A DNA stretch of 53,945 nucleotides from Bryobacterales bacterium (lineage in GTDB: Bacteria > Acidobacteriota > Terriglobia > Bryobacterales > Bryobacteraceae): NCBI GenBank assembly GCA_947467395.1, contig CANIIC010000005.1:1-53945 (forward strand). Direction: 5' to 3'. Below are positions 7,886-17,077 of this stretch, one piece after another. Made by a program: the position numbers and the translations under genes. Under the pieces are notes generated by a model, which saw only the letters and a program-made list of their open reading frames with translations, made no database searches and was not told the DNA's origin. The stretch's first letter is position 1. Each line of letters begins with the position of its first letter.

Positions 7886-10048
7886 ATGAAGACACATGCC
7901 TGTTTTCTCCACACGTGCCGTGCGCTTCTGCTTGCCTCCACGTTCCAGATGTCGGTGACTTCACTTCTCACGGCTGAGACAACCGATCAGGACTTGGCCG
8001 CGATCGCGAGTTGGGTGGCGGTGGACAGCGCCACGGGGTACGAAGGACGAACGTCACCGGCTCTTGCTGCCTCGCTCGGGAGCGGTTGGACCTCGGACGC
8101 TTGGGGCAACGTCGTCACCACGGTTGGAACCGGATCGCCGCACCGCGTTGTAGCCTGTGCCCTGGATCGTCCGAGCTACGCGGTATCGCAGATCACTGAC
8201 GATGGATATCTCCGTGTGCATCGAATTGGCGCCGGGTCGCGCCATCCACTCTGGGATCAGCAGTTCGAATCGCAGCAAGTGCGCCTACTGACGCTGACCG
8301 GACCGGTCACTGGAGTTGTCGCTCGCTCCAACGGGCACTTCGCTCGACAGCACGCGAAAGAAACGGCAGTAGTCACGGCCGACGATCTTTGGGTGGATAT
8401 CGGTGCGTCCTCGCGGGCGGACGTCGAGTCCATGGGAATCGCGCTTCTCGACCCGCTGTCGCGCCAGCTAACGCCGTGGCCTATGGCAGGCGGGGTGGCT
8501 GGGCCCGACGCTGGGCGCCGCGTCGGGTGCGCGGCCGTCGTGGCGGCAGCTGCCGCGGCACGACGCTATGGCGTACCGGGGCGAACGACCTTCGTGCTGA
8601 GCGCCCAGCAGGTGACTGGCTGGGTTGGTCTATCGTCACTTGTCGCGCGCGATCAGAAGGTGGACTCGGTCACAGTGTTGGCGCCCGGAGAACAGACTCG
8701 TAGCGAAACCGATCAGGCATCAGAGAACCTAGGCAGCTTTGGCGAAGTCCTGCTGTCATCTGGGCTGCGCTCCGTTCACTGGGTTGTACCGGCCGCGGCC
8801 CAGGCGGGTTCGCACATGGAATTCGTACGCGCCAGCGAAGCGGAATGGCTCGCGGGTGCAGCTACGAAGGGCGCGGGCGCGGACAACGTCCAGAGCCCGA
8901 CCTGGATCTCCGCACCCGCACCCGCCTCACCTAGAAACGCCAGTGATGAACCTCTGAGGGAGCTCGTATCGCTGCTGACTAACCTCGTCGAGCGCTATGG
9001 CGTATCAGGACATGAATGGTCAGTTCGACGCGCGGTGCTCGAAGCCTTGCCGAAATGGGCGCGCGACCTCGCCGTGGTCGATGACATGGGGAACATCGTC
9101 GTCGAAGTGGGCCCGCAAGGCCCCCCAACCGTTTTCATGGCGCACATGGACGAAGTCGGCTTTCTCATCCAGTCGATTGCGCCTGACGGGACCGTGTCCC
9201 TTGCCACCCAAGGCGGTCCCGTCTTATCCGCTTGGGAGGGACAGACGGCACTGGTGCACTTCGATCCGCCGGGTGCGCCCAGCCTGAACACCGGACGCGG
9301 CACCGACGTGGATCCCAAATGGAAGACCTCGTCGCTTGCGGCAACAGCGCCTGCGCCACTTCGCGGTATGTTCAAGGTTCGGCTTTCGGCGGACCGGAAA
9401 GACCCCGCCTCCTTGCAGGCTTGGTTCGGCCTCGACGCACAGGAGCTTGCCGCACGGGGTGTGTCCGCGGGCATGCAGATCACTAGCTACAAGCAAGGCC
9501 TTCGACTTGGCCTGACCCGCTTCACCGCGCGATCCGAAGACGACCGTGCCGGCACGACGGCGCTGCTCCGAGCGGTTAACCAGATCGACCCGGCGCGTTT
9601 GCCAGGCCGTGTCGTCTTCGCATGGTCCATCGGGGAGGAGGGCGGTTTAGTGGGCGCGACTGCGATGGCACATCGGTTTGGCGCAAGAACGGCGCGCATC
9701 TACTCGCTCGATACATTCGTGAGCTCGGACACACCCCTCGAGTCCCACCACTTCGCGTATGCGCCGCTTGGCGATGGCCCCGTCTTCCGTGCGATCGAAA
9801 ACGCGAATGTCTCGCCGGACGCCGAGCGCCAGCGCGTTCGGCGGATTGCAGCCGAGGCCGGCATTCCACTGCAAATGGGGCTCACGCAGGGCGGTACCGA
9901 TGGATCCATCTTCACGTTCTGGGGTGCGCCGAACCAAGGGCTGTCGTGGCCGGGCCGCTACAGCCACTCGCCGGGCGAGGTGCTCGATCTGCGCGATCTC
10001 GACAAGCTCAGTCGGCTCGTTGTCGCGGTGGCGTCTGCGCCAGAGTGA
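7886..10048 (+). CDS. Secreted tandem-domain M42 family aminopeptidase
   Basis: This 720-residue exported protein is a dimetal aminopeptidase related to PepA/TET. The catalytic domain is the C-terminal half (about 355-715): His420 and Asp422 (MAHMDEVG), Asp552/553 (EDDRAG), Glu584-Glu585 (GEEGG), Asp609 (SLDTF) and His694 (GRYSHSP) give a complete metal and catalytic set. The N-terminal half (about 33-345) has the same fold order (DAWGNVV, GPDAGRRVGCA, VLSAQQVTGWVG) but QQ replaces EE and the first His-x-Asp is missing, so it is a degenerate duplicate. The first about 30 residues look like a signal sequence; the ATG at 7947 is an alternative start. The ribosome site is weak. A secreted two-domain M42 protein is unusual because the family is mostly cytosolic. 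Confidence 0.8.
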   Translation: MKTHACFLHTCRALLLASTFQMSVTSLLTAETTDQDLAAIASWVAVDSATGYEGRTSPALAASLGSGWTSDAWGNVVTTVGTGSPHRVVACALDRPSYAVSQITDDGYLRVHRIGAGSRHPLWDQQFESQQVRLLTLTGPVTGVVARSNGHFARQHAKETAVVTADDLWVDIGASSRADVESMGIALLDPLSRQLTPWPMAGGVAGPDAGRRVGCAAVVAAAAAARRYGVPGRTTFVLSAQQVTGWVGLSSLVARDQKVDSVTVLAPGEQTRSETDQASENLGSFGEVLLSSGLRSVHWVVPAAAQAGSHMEFVRASEAEWLAGAATKGAGADNVQSPTWISAPAPASPRNASDEPLRELVSLLTNLVERYGVSGHEWSVRRAVLEALPKWARDLAVVDDMGNIVVEVGPQGPPTVFMAHMDEVGFLIQSIAPDGTVSLATQGGPVLSAWEGQTALVHFDPPGAPSLNTGRGTDVDPKWKTSSLAATAPAPLRGMFKVRLSADRKDPASLQAWFGLDAQELAARGVSAGMQITSYKQGLRLGLTRFTARSEDDRAGTTALLRAVNQIDPARLPGRVVFAWSIGEEGGLVGATAMAHRFGARTARIYSLDTFVSSDTPLESHHFAYAPLGDGPVFRAIENANVSPDAERQRVRRIAAEAGIPLQMGLTQGGTDGSIFTFWGAPNQGLSWPGRYSHSPGEVLDLRDLDKLSRLVVAVASAPE

Positions 10049-10204
10049 GCCTCACGCGCCACGCCAGCGTTCGCCGATCATGCTCATACAGAGGTTGGAA
10101 TTCCGAGGCGAAGCGGTCGCTTCGCGGAGGTAGTGTCCCGTCAGAAGCTATAACTCGTGCCCGTCTTTCCTGCGTTCGCTCACGGCGGGGACCCTGCGCA
10201 GCTG

Positions 10205-10296
10205 AACTCCTGTATCGTCGGCAAGCCGGAAGTTGGTTTGCTTGATCGATAGTTTCCGGATGGCCCGTAACTCAGGAGCTATCTACTTTCTGATCA
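10205..10296. repeat. REP-like elements upstream of kinase gene
   Basis: Two adjacent units. At 10205-10234, AACTCCTGTATCGTCGGC through CCGGAAGTT matches 18510-18540 almost exactly. At 10253-10296, TTTCCGGATGGCCCGTAACT through CTGATCA matches 14286-14330. The second is partly self-complementary around AACTC/GAG. Confidence 0.55.
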
Positions 10297-10320
10297 GCTA
10301 AGCTTAACTCTGGCAAACAG

Positions 10321-13023
10321 ATGACGCTCTCTCCCGGCTACAAACTAGGCCCGTACGAAATCGCCGACCTCATCGGCAAGGGCGGCATGGGCGAGGTGTA
10401 CCGAGCTCTAGACTCGAAGCTCAACCGCTAGGTCGCGCTGAAAGTGTTGCCTACGGCGCTCACGAACAACGCGGAACGCATGGGGCGCTTCGAGCGAGAG
10501 GCGCATTTGCTCGCTTCTCTGAATCATCCAAATATCGCGGCGATCTATGGGTTCGAAGACTCGGGCGAGCACCGCGCCATCGTGATGGAACTGATTCAGG
10601 GTGAGACCCTGCAGGGGCCGTTGCCCATCGCCGAGGTGCTCCGCCTCGCCAAGCAGATCGCCGAGGCAATGGAATATGCGCACGACAAGGGCGTCATCCA
10701 TCGCGACCTCAAGCCGGCGAATATCAAGCTCACGCAGGACGGGCAGGTGAAGGTGCTCGACTTCGGGTTGGCAAAGGCCCTTGACGACGCGGGACACTCG
10801 TCGCCCGAAGGCGATCCGGCGAACTCTCTGTCGCCGACACTGACGATGGGGGCGACCCAGGCGGGCGTGATTCTTGGGACAGCGGCCTACATGGCTCCGG
10901 AGCAAGCCAAGGGGAAGCGCGCGGATCGCAAGGCCGACATCTGGTCCTTCGGCGTCGTGCTGTATGAGATGCTCACCGGCACGCGGGTGTTCGCGGGCGA
11001 GACGATGGCCGAAACGCTGGCGAGCGTGATGAAGGAGCAACTCACCTTCGACGACCTACCCAAGGAAACGCCGCCGGCGCTGCGCAAGCTGGTCAAGCGC
11101 TGCCTCGAACGCGACCTGAAACGCCGCGTGCAGTCCATGGGCGAAGTCCGCATCGGGATCGAGGACATCCTCTCTGGTGCGGCCACCGAAGAGGTTCGTG
11201 TCATCGCGCAGCCGGTACCCGCGAAAACATCCTGGATTCCCTGGGCTGTCGCCGCGGTTGGTATCGCAGCCGCGTTCGGACTCGGGGTACTCTACTTCAC
11301 GCGCGCGCCCCAAACCGCCGCAGCCCCCGCGATGCGCTTTGCGCTCGACGCACCCCCGGGAGTCGCACTGACCGCGAACCGTCAAGCTGGCACGACTGCG
11401 GTCGTCTCACCCGACGGACGCTATATCGCCTTCGTTGCAGACAAAGAGGGTGCCGGGCCAGAGTTGCGCGCACTGTGGCTGCGAAGCCTCGATTCCCTCA
11501 CCGCGCAGCAACTGGACCAGACCGAGGGCGCCACGGACCCCTTCTGGTCCCCCGACTCCCAGAACATAGCGTTCTTCGCCGGGGGCAAGCTGAAGCGCAT
11601 CGCCATCTCCGGCGGCGCTCCGGTCAACGTCTGTGACTCACAGGAAGGCCAGGACCTGGGTGGTACCTGGTTTCAGCAGGAGGGCAGCGGCGGGCAGAGC
11701 GAGGGCGTGATCCTATTTGGACCGAACGCGGCATCGCCCATCCTCCGTGTTCCCGCCGGCGGGGGAGTGCCCACGCCGGTCACCAAAGTAGCCCAGGGCG
11801 AGCAGCACAAGTTCCCCCAATTCCTGCCAGGCGGCCAGCACTTCCAGTATTGGGTCCAGGGTGGACCCAAGCCCGGCATCTATGTCCAGACTCTCGGCTC
11901 TGAGGAGCGGACCTTCTTGCTCGAAACTCCAGGCCGCGCCAGCTTCGCTCCACCCGACTACCTGCTCTACATGCGCGAAACCACGCTGCTGGCCCAGCAC
12001 GTGGATTGGGACGCCCTGAAGCCTCTGGGCGAGCCGGTATCCGTGACCGATAGGGTCAGGTCTGACGCCGGCAGCGGCGGAAATGCATTTTCCGTGTCTA
12101 CCACGGGAGCGCTCACCTTCCGCGCAGGCGACGCAGCCGGCGAGCAACAATACCGTTGGTATTCCCGCGATGGCAAGCCCGACGGGCCGCCGCTGGCTCG
12201 CGCGGATTCGGTTTACATGATGATGGCGCCCGACAACAAACACGCGGTGCTTGGCCGGGGAGGGTCGGCCGGCGTGGATCTTTGGCTGGCGGATCTCCCC
12301 AGCGGAGTGCTATCCCGGCTGACGTCGGACCCCGGGGACGAGTGGACTCCCCAATGGTCCCCCGATTCCCGCCGCATCGCCTATTTGAAGACCGGCTCCG
12401 ACGGCAAGCGGGGCGTGTATCAGATGCTGGTCGGTTCCGGGAAAGATTCGCTGGTTTGCACCTGCGCTGAGCACATAGAACATTGGACCGGCGAGGGATT
12501 GCTGCTCCGGACCGGTAACACTGTCTCTCTGCTGCCCGCTCCGCAAGAGAATGCCGCGCAGCCCGCTTCGGAGAAGCCCCGCACCCTGCTCGACGTCAAG
12601 TATACAGTGGGAGACGTCCACGTCTCGCCCGACGGCAAATGGGTGGCGTACACTTCGATGGAAGGTGGCCCAATCGAAGTGTGGGTGGCCGCGTTCCCTG
12701 GCTTCACAGACCGCCGCAAAGTTTCCTCCGGAAACGGTGGACGCTCCCTGTGGCGCCCGGATGGCAAGGAGCTGCTCTATCTGGCTGGTGGGGATAATGT
12801 AATGTCGATCGACGTAAAGGCCGGGGCCACGTTTGAGTCCGGTGCGCCGAAGCTACTCCTCAAGGCGGGCCCCGGCGTCGTCATGGCCGGGGGCGGGTAC
12901 TACCGCTACGCCATCAGCGGCGACGGCAAGCGCCTGCTGGTGCGCGAATCCATAGGCGGCGCGGCCCCGGAGGCGGAGAAGCTGTATCTGATTCTGAACT
13001 GGCCGTCGTTGCTCGGGAAGTAG
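10321..13023 (+). pseudogene. Ser/Thr protein kinase with TolB-like propeller, interrupted by TAG at codon 37
   Basis: The natural start is the ATG at 10321. It reads MTLSPGYKLGPYEIADLIGK and then GGMGEVYRALDSKLNR, at which point TAG (10429-10431) stands where related kinases have Glu before VALKVLP. From 10432 the frame is intact to 13023: ATP lysine (codon 41), [34 protein letters not shown], one membrane helix (WIPWAVAAVGIAAAFGLGVL) and a C-terminal beta-propeller with repeated SPDG/SPDSR motifs. Reinitiation at a GTG (10444) would yield a protein without glycine loop and ATP lysine. TAG is used as an ordinary stop by many genes here (for example 2277, 13023, 16917, 18463), so recoding is unlikely. 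This is a recent nonsense mutation or a sequencing error. Confidence 0.75.
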
Positions 13024-13197
13024 GGACGGTTGAGGGGTGCCGCCCACTCCTCGCCGATGGCCACGGTTGTTCGCCCCATGCATGCGGCCACACGAAGTTT
13101 TATCGGGTCGAGCCTCCAGGGCATTACCGTCATTCGGCCAGGAGATGCTTCCGCAACGCAGACCGTGCGACGAGGACGTGCGGAACAGATCGACGAT

Positions 13198-13307
13198 ATG
13201 CCTCTAGAGACGGATCGAAAGTGGGCCACTACCAGGTCACCGAAATGATAGGCAAGGGCGGATTGGGCGAGGTAAACCGCGCTCACGCGTGCCATAGGAA
13301 CTTATGA
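13198..13307 (+). pseudogene. Remnant of a Ser/Thr kinase N-terminus
   Basis: ATGCCTCTAGAGACGG (13198) resembles the usual MPLETG kinase start and is followed, after a frameshift, by VGHYQVTEMIGKGGLGEVNR (13221-13280), a clear glycine-rich loop. The frame then degrades and stops at 13305-13307, overlapping the start of the next gene. No other kinase motif follows. Confidence 0.65.
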
Positions 13308-14074
13308 CTTCAACCCGCAAACTCGGCCTCGCCCTAGTGTGGCTGCCTTTTTCGCTATTCGCGCAATGGCCGGATTATCCGGCGGCTCGAGCGCCTCGAA
13401 CCGCGGACGGGAAGGTCCGAATGGACGCCCCGGCGCCGCGCACTGCCGACGGCCATCCGGACTTCTCAGGGGTGTGGGACCGAGGAGAGCCATTTAGTTT
13501 GTTCCGAGCTTTGCGATCGGTGGTCACCGAGATTCCATATCAGCCATGGGCTGCGGAGTTGGCCAAGCAACGCGAAGCAAGTGGCAGCGTGGGCCATCCC
13601 GACGCGCACTGCCTCCCGCTGCATCCGGTGCAGTTACACACTCATCCTTACCCGAGGAAGATTGAGCAGACGCCCACCGAAGTCATTGTGATGTACGAAG
13701 CGAATGGCGGATTGCGGCAGTTCTTCCTCGATGGACGTGCGCTTCCCAAGGTTGATGATGACGTCCAACCATGGTGGTACGGCTACTCTGTGGCGCATTG
13801 GGACGGCGATGTGCTGGTCGTGGAGAGCACTGGATTCCGCGACGATAGTTGGCTGGACGAAGGCTCAGGTGCGCCTGGCACGTCGGCCTTGAAGCTGACC
13901 GAGAGGATTACGCGACCGGTGTATGGACGGCTGGAAATCAGCATCACGATCGATGACCCCAAGGCCTACACGAAACCATTCGGATTCAAGATCACTCAGG
14001 CCCTGATGCCCGACACCCAATTGATCGAATACATCTGTGCCGAGAACGAACAAAGCGTTAAACACTTCAAGTAA
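13304..14074 (+). CDS. Secreted protein of unknown function (paralog of 36417-37277)
   Basis: The 256-residue product begins with a signal peptide (KLGLALVWLPFSLFAQ) and then a proline-rich segment (APRTADGKVRM, APRTADGHPDFSGVWD). The conserved block is GGLRQFFLDGRALP, then DVQPWWYGYSVAHWDGDVLV, VESTGFRDDSWLD, LTERITRPVYGRLEI and DDPKAYTKPF. The same order (GHSIGWWDGDTLVIDTVGFN, DDPQAYT) recurs in the protein at 36417-37277, so the two are distant paralogs. Such proteins are common in acidobacteria and have no established activity. The ATG at 13304 overlaps the stop of the kinase remnant. No catalytic motif is recognised. Confidence 0.75.
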   Translation: MTSTRKLGLALVWLPFSLFAQWPDYPAARAPRTADGKVRMDAPAPRTADGHPDFSGVWDRGEPFSLFRALRSVVTEIPYQPWAAELAKQREASGSVGHPDAHCLPLHPVQLHTHPYPRKIEQTPTEVIVMYEANGGLRQFFLDGRALPKVDDDVQPWWYGYSVAHWDGDVLVVESTGFRDDSWLDEGSGAPGTSALKLTERITRPVYGRLEISITIDDPKAYTKPFGFKITQALMPDTQLIEYICAENEQSVKHFK

Positions 14075-14094
14075 CCACGCGGAATAGTGACAAG

Positions 14095-14184
14095 ATGCCC
14101 CTTTCTCACAGTGACAAACTCGGGCCGTACGAAATCATCGCTGCCATTGGCAAAGGTGGCATGAGCGAGGTGGACCGAGCCTAG
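14095..14184 (+). pseudogene. Second remnant of a Ser/Thr kinase N-terminus
   Basis: ATG at 14095 reads MPLSHSDKLGPYEIIAAIGK and then GGMSEVDRA, followed by TAG at 14182-14184. Compared with the kinase at 10321 (GTGTACCGAGCTCTAGACTC), GTGGACCGAGCCTAGACTC has lost one base, which brings the TAG into frame. The glycine loop is also altered (GGMS for GGMG). Nothing kinase-like follows before the intact kinase at 14356. Confidence 0.75.
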
Positions 14185-14243
14185 ACTCGATCACGCGAGC
14201 GAGCCCCCATTGTGACTCCCAGCGAGAGTTTTGGCGGAATACT

Positions 14244-14330
14244 GTCCGAGTGGTCGGCAACCCTTCCACTATTTTTTCTGATGGAAACTTCCGGATGGCC
14301 CGTAACTCAGGAGTTACCCACCTTCTGATC
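14244..14330. repeat. REP-like element upstream of intact kinase
   Basis: The left 59 bp (14244-14302) closely match 16946-17005, and 14286-14330 matches 10253-10296. It contains the palindrome GTAACTC-AG-GAGTTAC (14302-14317) with perfect 7-bp arms. It ends 25 bp before the kinase ATG, so it could influence expression. Confidence 0.6.
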
Positions 14331-14355
14331 GTGTAAACTCAGCTAGATCACTGAT

Positions 14356-16917
14356 ATGCCCCTATCTCCCGGCGACAAACTCGGACCTTACGAAATCCTC
14401 GGTCTCCTCGGCAAGGGCGGCATGGGCGAGGTGTATCGCGCGCACGACGATCGCCTTCGCCGCGATGTGGCCATCAAGGTCAGCAACGCCCAGTTCACCG
14501 AGCGCTTCACGCGCGAAGCCCGCACTGTAGCCTCGCTCAACCACACCAACATCGCGCATCTCTACGATGTCGGTCCGAACTATCTAGTGATGGAGTTAGT
14601 CGAAGGCGAAGACCTCAAAGGTCCGCTCGACTTCGACGACGCGCTGCCGATCATTCAGCAACTGATCGATGGCATCGAAGCCGCGCACGAGAAGAACATC
14701 ATCCATCGCGACCTGAAGCCCGCCAACATTAAGATCACTCCTGAAGGTGTGGTGAAGATCCTCGACTTCGGCCTCGCCAAAGCCATGGACCCCACGCCCA
14801 CCGACACCGACCCCGGCAATTCCCCGACGCTTACCATGGGCGCCACCGCCGTCGGCACGATCCTCGGCACCGCTGCCTACATGGCTCCGGAGCAGGCCAA
14901 GGGCAAGACCGCCGACAAGCGCAGCGACATTTGGAGCTTCGGTGTCATCGTCTACGAACTCCTCACGGGCCAGCGCCTCTTCCAAGGCGAGACTGCGGTC
15001 GAGATCCTCGGCGGGGTGCTGAACAAAGACGTCAACGTCTCCGCCGCGCCGCCGCGTGTCCACAGGCTGCTGGCCTGGTGCCTGGAAAAAGACCGCAAGA
15101 AACGGCTGGCGGCGATCAGCGATGCTCGGGGGCTGCTGGATGAAGAGATTGCTCCGGTGGCCGTGCCGCAAGCAGCCTTGCGCCAATGGCTGTGGCCCGC
15201 TGTCGCGGCGGGTCTTGCCGTGGCTACGGGCGTCGCACTGTGGGCACCGTGGCGCAGTGGAAATTCTACTCCGCAGCAGTTGTTGAACGTCACGATCAAT
15301 CCCGCTCCTGGCAAGCCGACCGACCTAACATACCTGTCTCCGGATGGCACGCGCATGCTGATCCGGAACGGGGCCGCCTCTGCCCACGAAATGCTGACGT
15401 TGGCCACGGGCGAACTTCGCACGCTGCCGGGCACCGAACTGGCCCGGACTCCGTTCTGGTCGCCGGACAGCCGCTTCATTGCTTTTTTTAGAGACGGCAA
15501 ACTCAAAGTGATCCCGGCCGCCGGTGGCCCGGCGCAGGACATCTGCGCCGGAGCAGGAGGGGGATTTGGCGGTTCCTGGTCTGCCAGTGGAATGGTCTTG
15601 CTAGGCAGTGCCACGGGCCCCATACGTATGGTGAAGATGACCAACGGCGTTGCCGACGGCGATTGCACCGCAGTGTCGCCTCCCGAAGAAGGCACAAGTC
15701 AGTGGTATCCTCGCTGGCTGCCGGATGGGGAGCACTTCTTCTACACCGCTCGGACCTTCGGAGACCGGTCGACGCAGGGCGTTTATTTGGCCTCTCTGAA
15801 GAATCCTGCACCGCGCAGGATTCTGGGCGACGACACCAGCGTGATTTACGCTCCGTCCGCAGCCGGCGAAACTGCCGGACAGCTACTGTTCCGGCGCGGC
15901 AGTACGTTGATGGCCCAGGCGTTCGATCTCCGTACGCTGGCAACGGAAGGGGATCCCATCGAATTGTTGCCCAGTGTTGGTACCACCAACAACCCTGCGG
16001 AAATGGCGGTCACCATCTCCACCAACGGAGCGATGGCATACAGCACGCGTGTGGACGAAGGGCAACTGACGTGGCTGGATCGTCAGGGGAACAAGCTGCA
16101 GTCGATCGGGAAACGGCGCGAAGCTTCCAGTCCCAGTCTTTCCCCGGATGCGACCCGCGTGATCGTGTTCGACATCTTCAACGGCGGCCGGTGGCTGCTC
16201 AATCTGACCACCGGAACGGAGACCAAGCTCGACGATAGCAGGGCAGCTTCGGCACAGTGGTCGGCGGATGGAAGCTGGCTGGTCTCCGGGGATCCGAATA
16301 GCGGCGGGCTGACACTCCAGAGGTCCGACGGAGGTCCCGCCGAGCCGCTGGTAGAGGGGAAAGGTGCAATGTACCCGTCCCAGTGGACCGCAGACAACCG
16401 CTGGTTGTTCTACACCGCCGAGGGGGACATCTGGTACGTGCCCAATCCAGGTAAGCCGGGGTCAAAACCCGTGATGTTCGTGGGGGGCGCTGGAATTCAA
16501 AGCCGGGCGCAGCTTTCGCCGGATGGGAATTGGCTGGCCTATGCATCCGACGAATCCGGATCGTACCAAGTGTACGTCTGCCATTTCCCCGACTGCCGGA
16601 ATAAGCAGCAGATCTCCAATGGAGCGATGGAGCCGCAGTGGAGCCGAGATGGGAAGGAATTGTTCTGGTCTGGCGGCGGTGGCCCCCAAACTTGGCAGTT
16701 GATGGCGGCGCCGGTCCAACTGGGGGCATCGTTTTCGATGGGAGAGCCCCAGAAGTTGTTCCCGTTTCGCTCCACGCATATCCAGCCGTTTCTCAACATG
16801 TACGCCTATCGCCCCTCGCCGGACGGGAAGCGTTTTCTGATCGCGCTGCTGGGCGACGATTCCGAGCCACGTCACCATCTGGTGACGGATTGGCGGCGGC
16901 TGCTGAAGAAGCAGTAG
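14356..16917 (+). CDS. Membrane Ser/Thr protein kinase with C-terminal TolB/WD40-like propeller
   Basis: An intact 853-residue Hanks-type kinase. Glycine loop GKGGMGEVYRAH (19-30), ATP lysine Lys41, catalytic HRD at 117-119 ([10 protein letters not shown]), DFG at 137-139 and APE at 177-179 are all present, so the kinase should be active. A single transmembrane helix lies at about 278-296. The C-terminal about 540 residues are an extracytoplasmic beta-propeller of PD40/TolB-type blades (LSPDGTRM, SPDSRFIAF, LSPDGNWLAYASDESG). This layout suggests a receptor kinase sensing a ligand outside the membrane. It is about as long as the interrupted kinase at 10321 and clearly its paralog. The ATG at 14356 aligns with the usual MPLSPGDKLGPYEI start. 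Confidence 0.9.
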   Translation: MPLSPGDKLGPYEILGLLGKGGMGEVYRAHDDRLRRDVAIKVSNAQFTERFTREARTVASLNHTNIAHLYDVGPNYLVMELVEGEDLKGPLDFDDALPIIQQLIDGIEAAHEKNIIHRDLKPANIKITPEGVVKILDFGLAKAMDPTPTDTDPGNSPTLTMGATAVGTILGTAAYMAPEQAKGKTADKRSDIWSFGVIVYELLTGQRLFQGETAVEILGGVLNKDVNVSAAPPRVHRLLAWCLEKDRKKRLAAISDARGLLDEEIAPVAVPQAALRQWLWPAVAAGLAVATGVALWAPWRSGNSTPQQLLNVTINPAPGKPTDLTYLSPDGTRMLIRNGAASAHEMLTLATGELRTLPGTELARTPFWSPDSRFIAFFRDGKLKVIPAAGGPAQDICAGAGGGFGGSWSASGMVLLGSATGPIRMVKMTNGVADGDCTAVSPPEEGTSQWYPRWLPDGEHFFYTARTFGDRSTQGVYLASLKNPAPRRILGDDTSVIYAPSAAGETAGQLLFRRGSTLMAQAFDLRTLATEGDPIELLPSVGTTNNPAEMAVTISTNGAMAYSTRVDEGQLTWLDRQGNKLQSIGKRREASSPSLSPDATRVIVFDIFNGGRWLLNLTTGTETKLDDSRAASAQWSADGSWLVSGDPNSGGLTLQRSDGGPAEPLVEGKGAMYPSQWTADNRWLFYTAEGDIWYVPNPGKPGSKPVMFVGGAGIQSRAQLSPDGNWLAYASDESGSYQVYVCHFPDCRNKQQISNGAMEPQWSRDGKELFWSGGGGPQTWQLMAAPVQLGASFSMGEPQKLFPFRSTHIQPFLNMYAYRPSPDGKRFLIALLGDDSEPRHHLVTDWRRLLKKQ

Positions 16918-16945
16918 CCTGAAGCAGCGCGGTAGGCCTGATTAC

Positions 16946-17014
16946 TTCCGGATGGTCGGCTAACCTTCCACTATTGTTTTTGATGGAAACTTCCGGATGG
17001 CCCGTCACCCAGGA
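16946..17014. repeat. REP-like element after the kinase gene
   Basis: The sequence from TTCCGGATGGTCGGC to GGATGGCCCGTCACCCAGGA repeats the 14244-14310 unit with few changes and contains two GGATGG(T/C)C cores. It lies between the kinase stop and the M20 peptidase start. Confidence 0.55.
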
Positions 17015-17077
17015 CCAGAGAGCGGCACGAAGTGCCCGGAGACCGCTTCGAGGTGCATCCGTGGCATAATGCGGGGC

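Noticed and set aside
7477-7977. 166-codon plus-strand open frame
   Set aside because: It runs over the recombinase remnant on the other strand, the GTTGACAG motifs and the start of the M42 gene in another frame; composition is not protein-like.
10429-10431. TAG recoded as an amino acid in this genome
   Set aside because: Many intact genes in the window end with TAG, so a changed code is unlikely; mutation or sequence error explains the two internal amber codons better.
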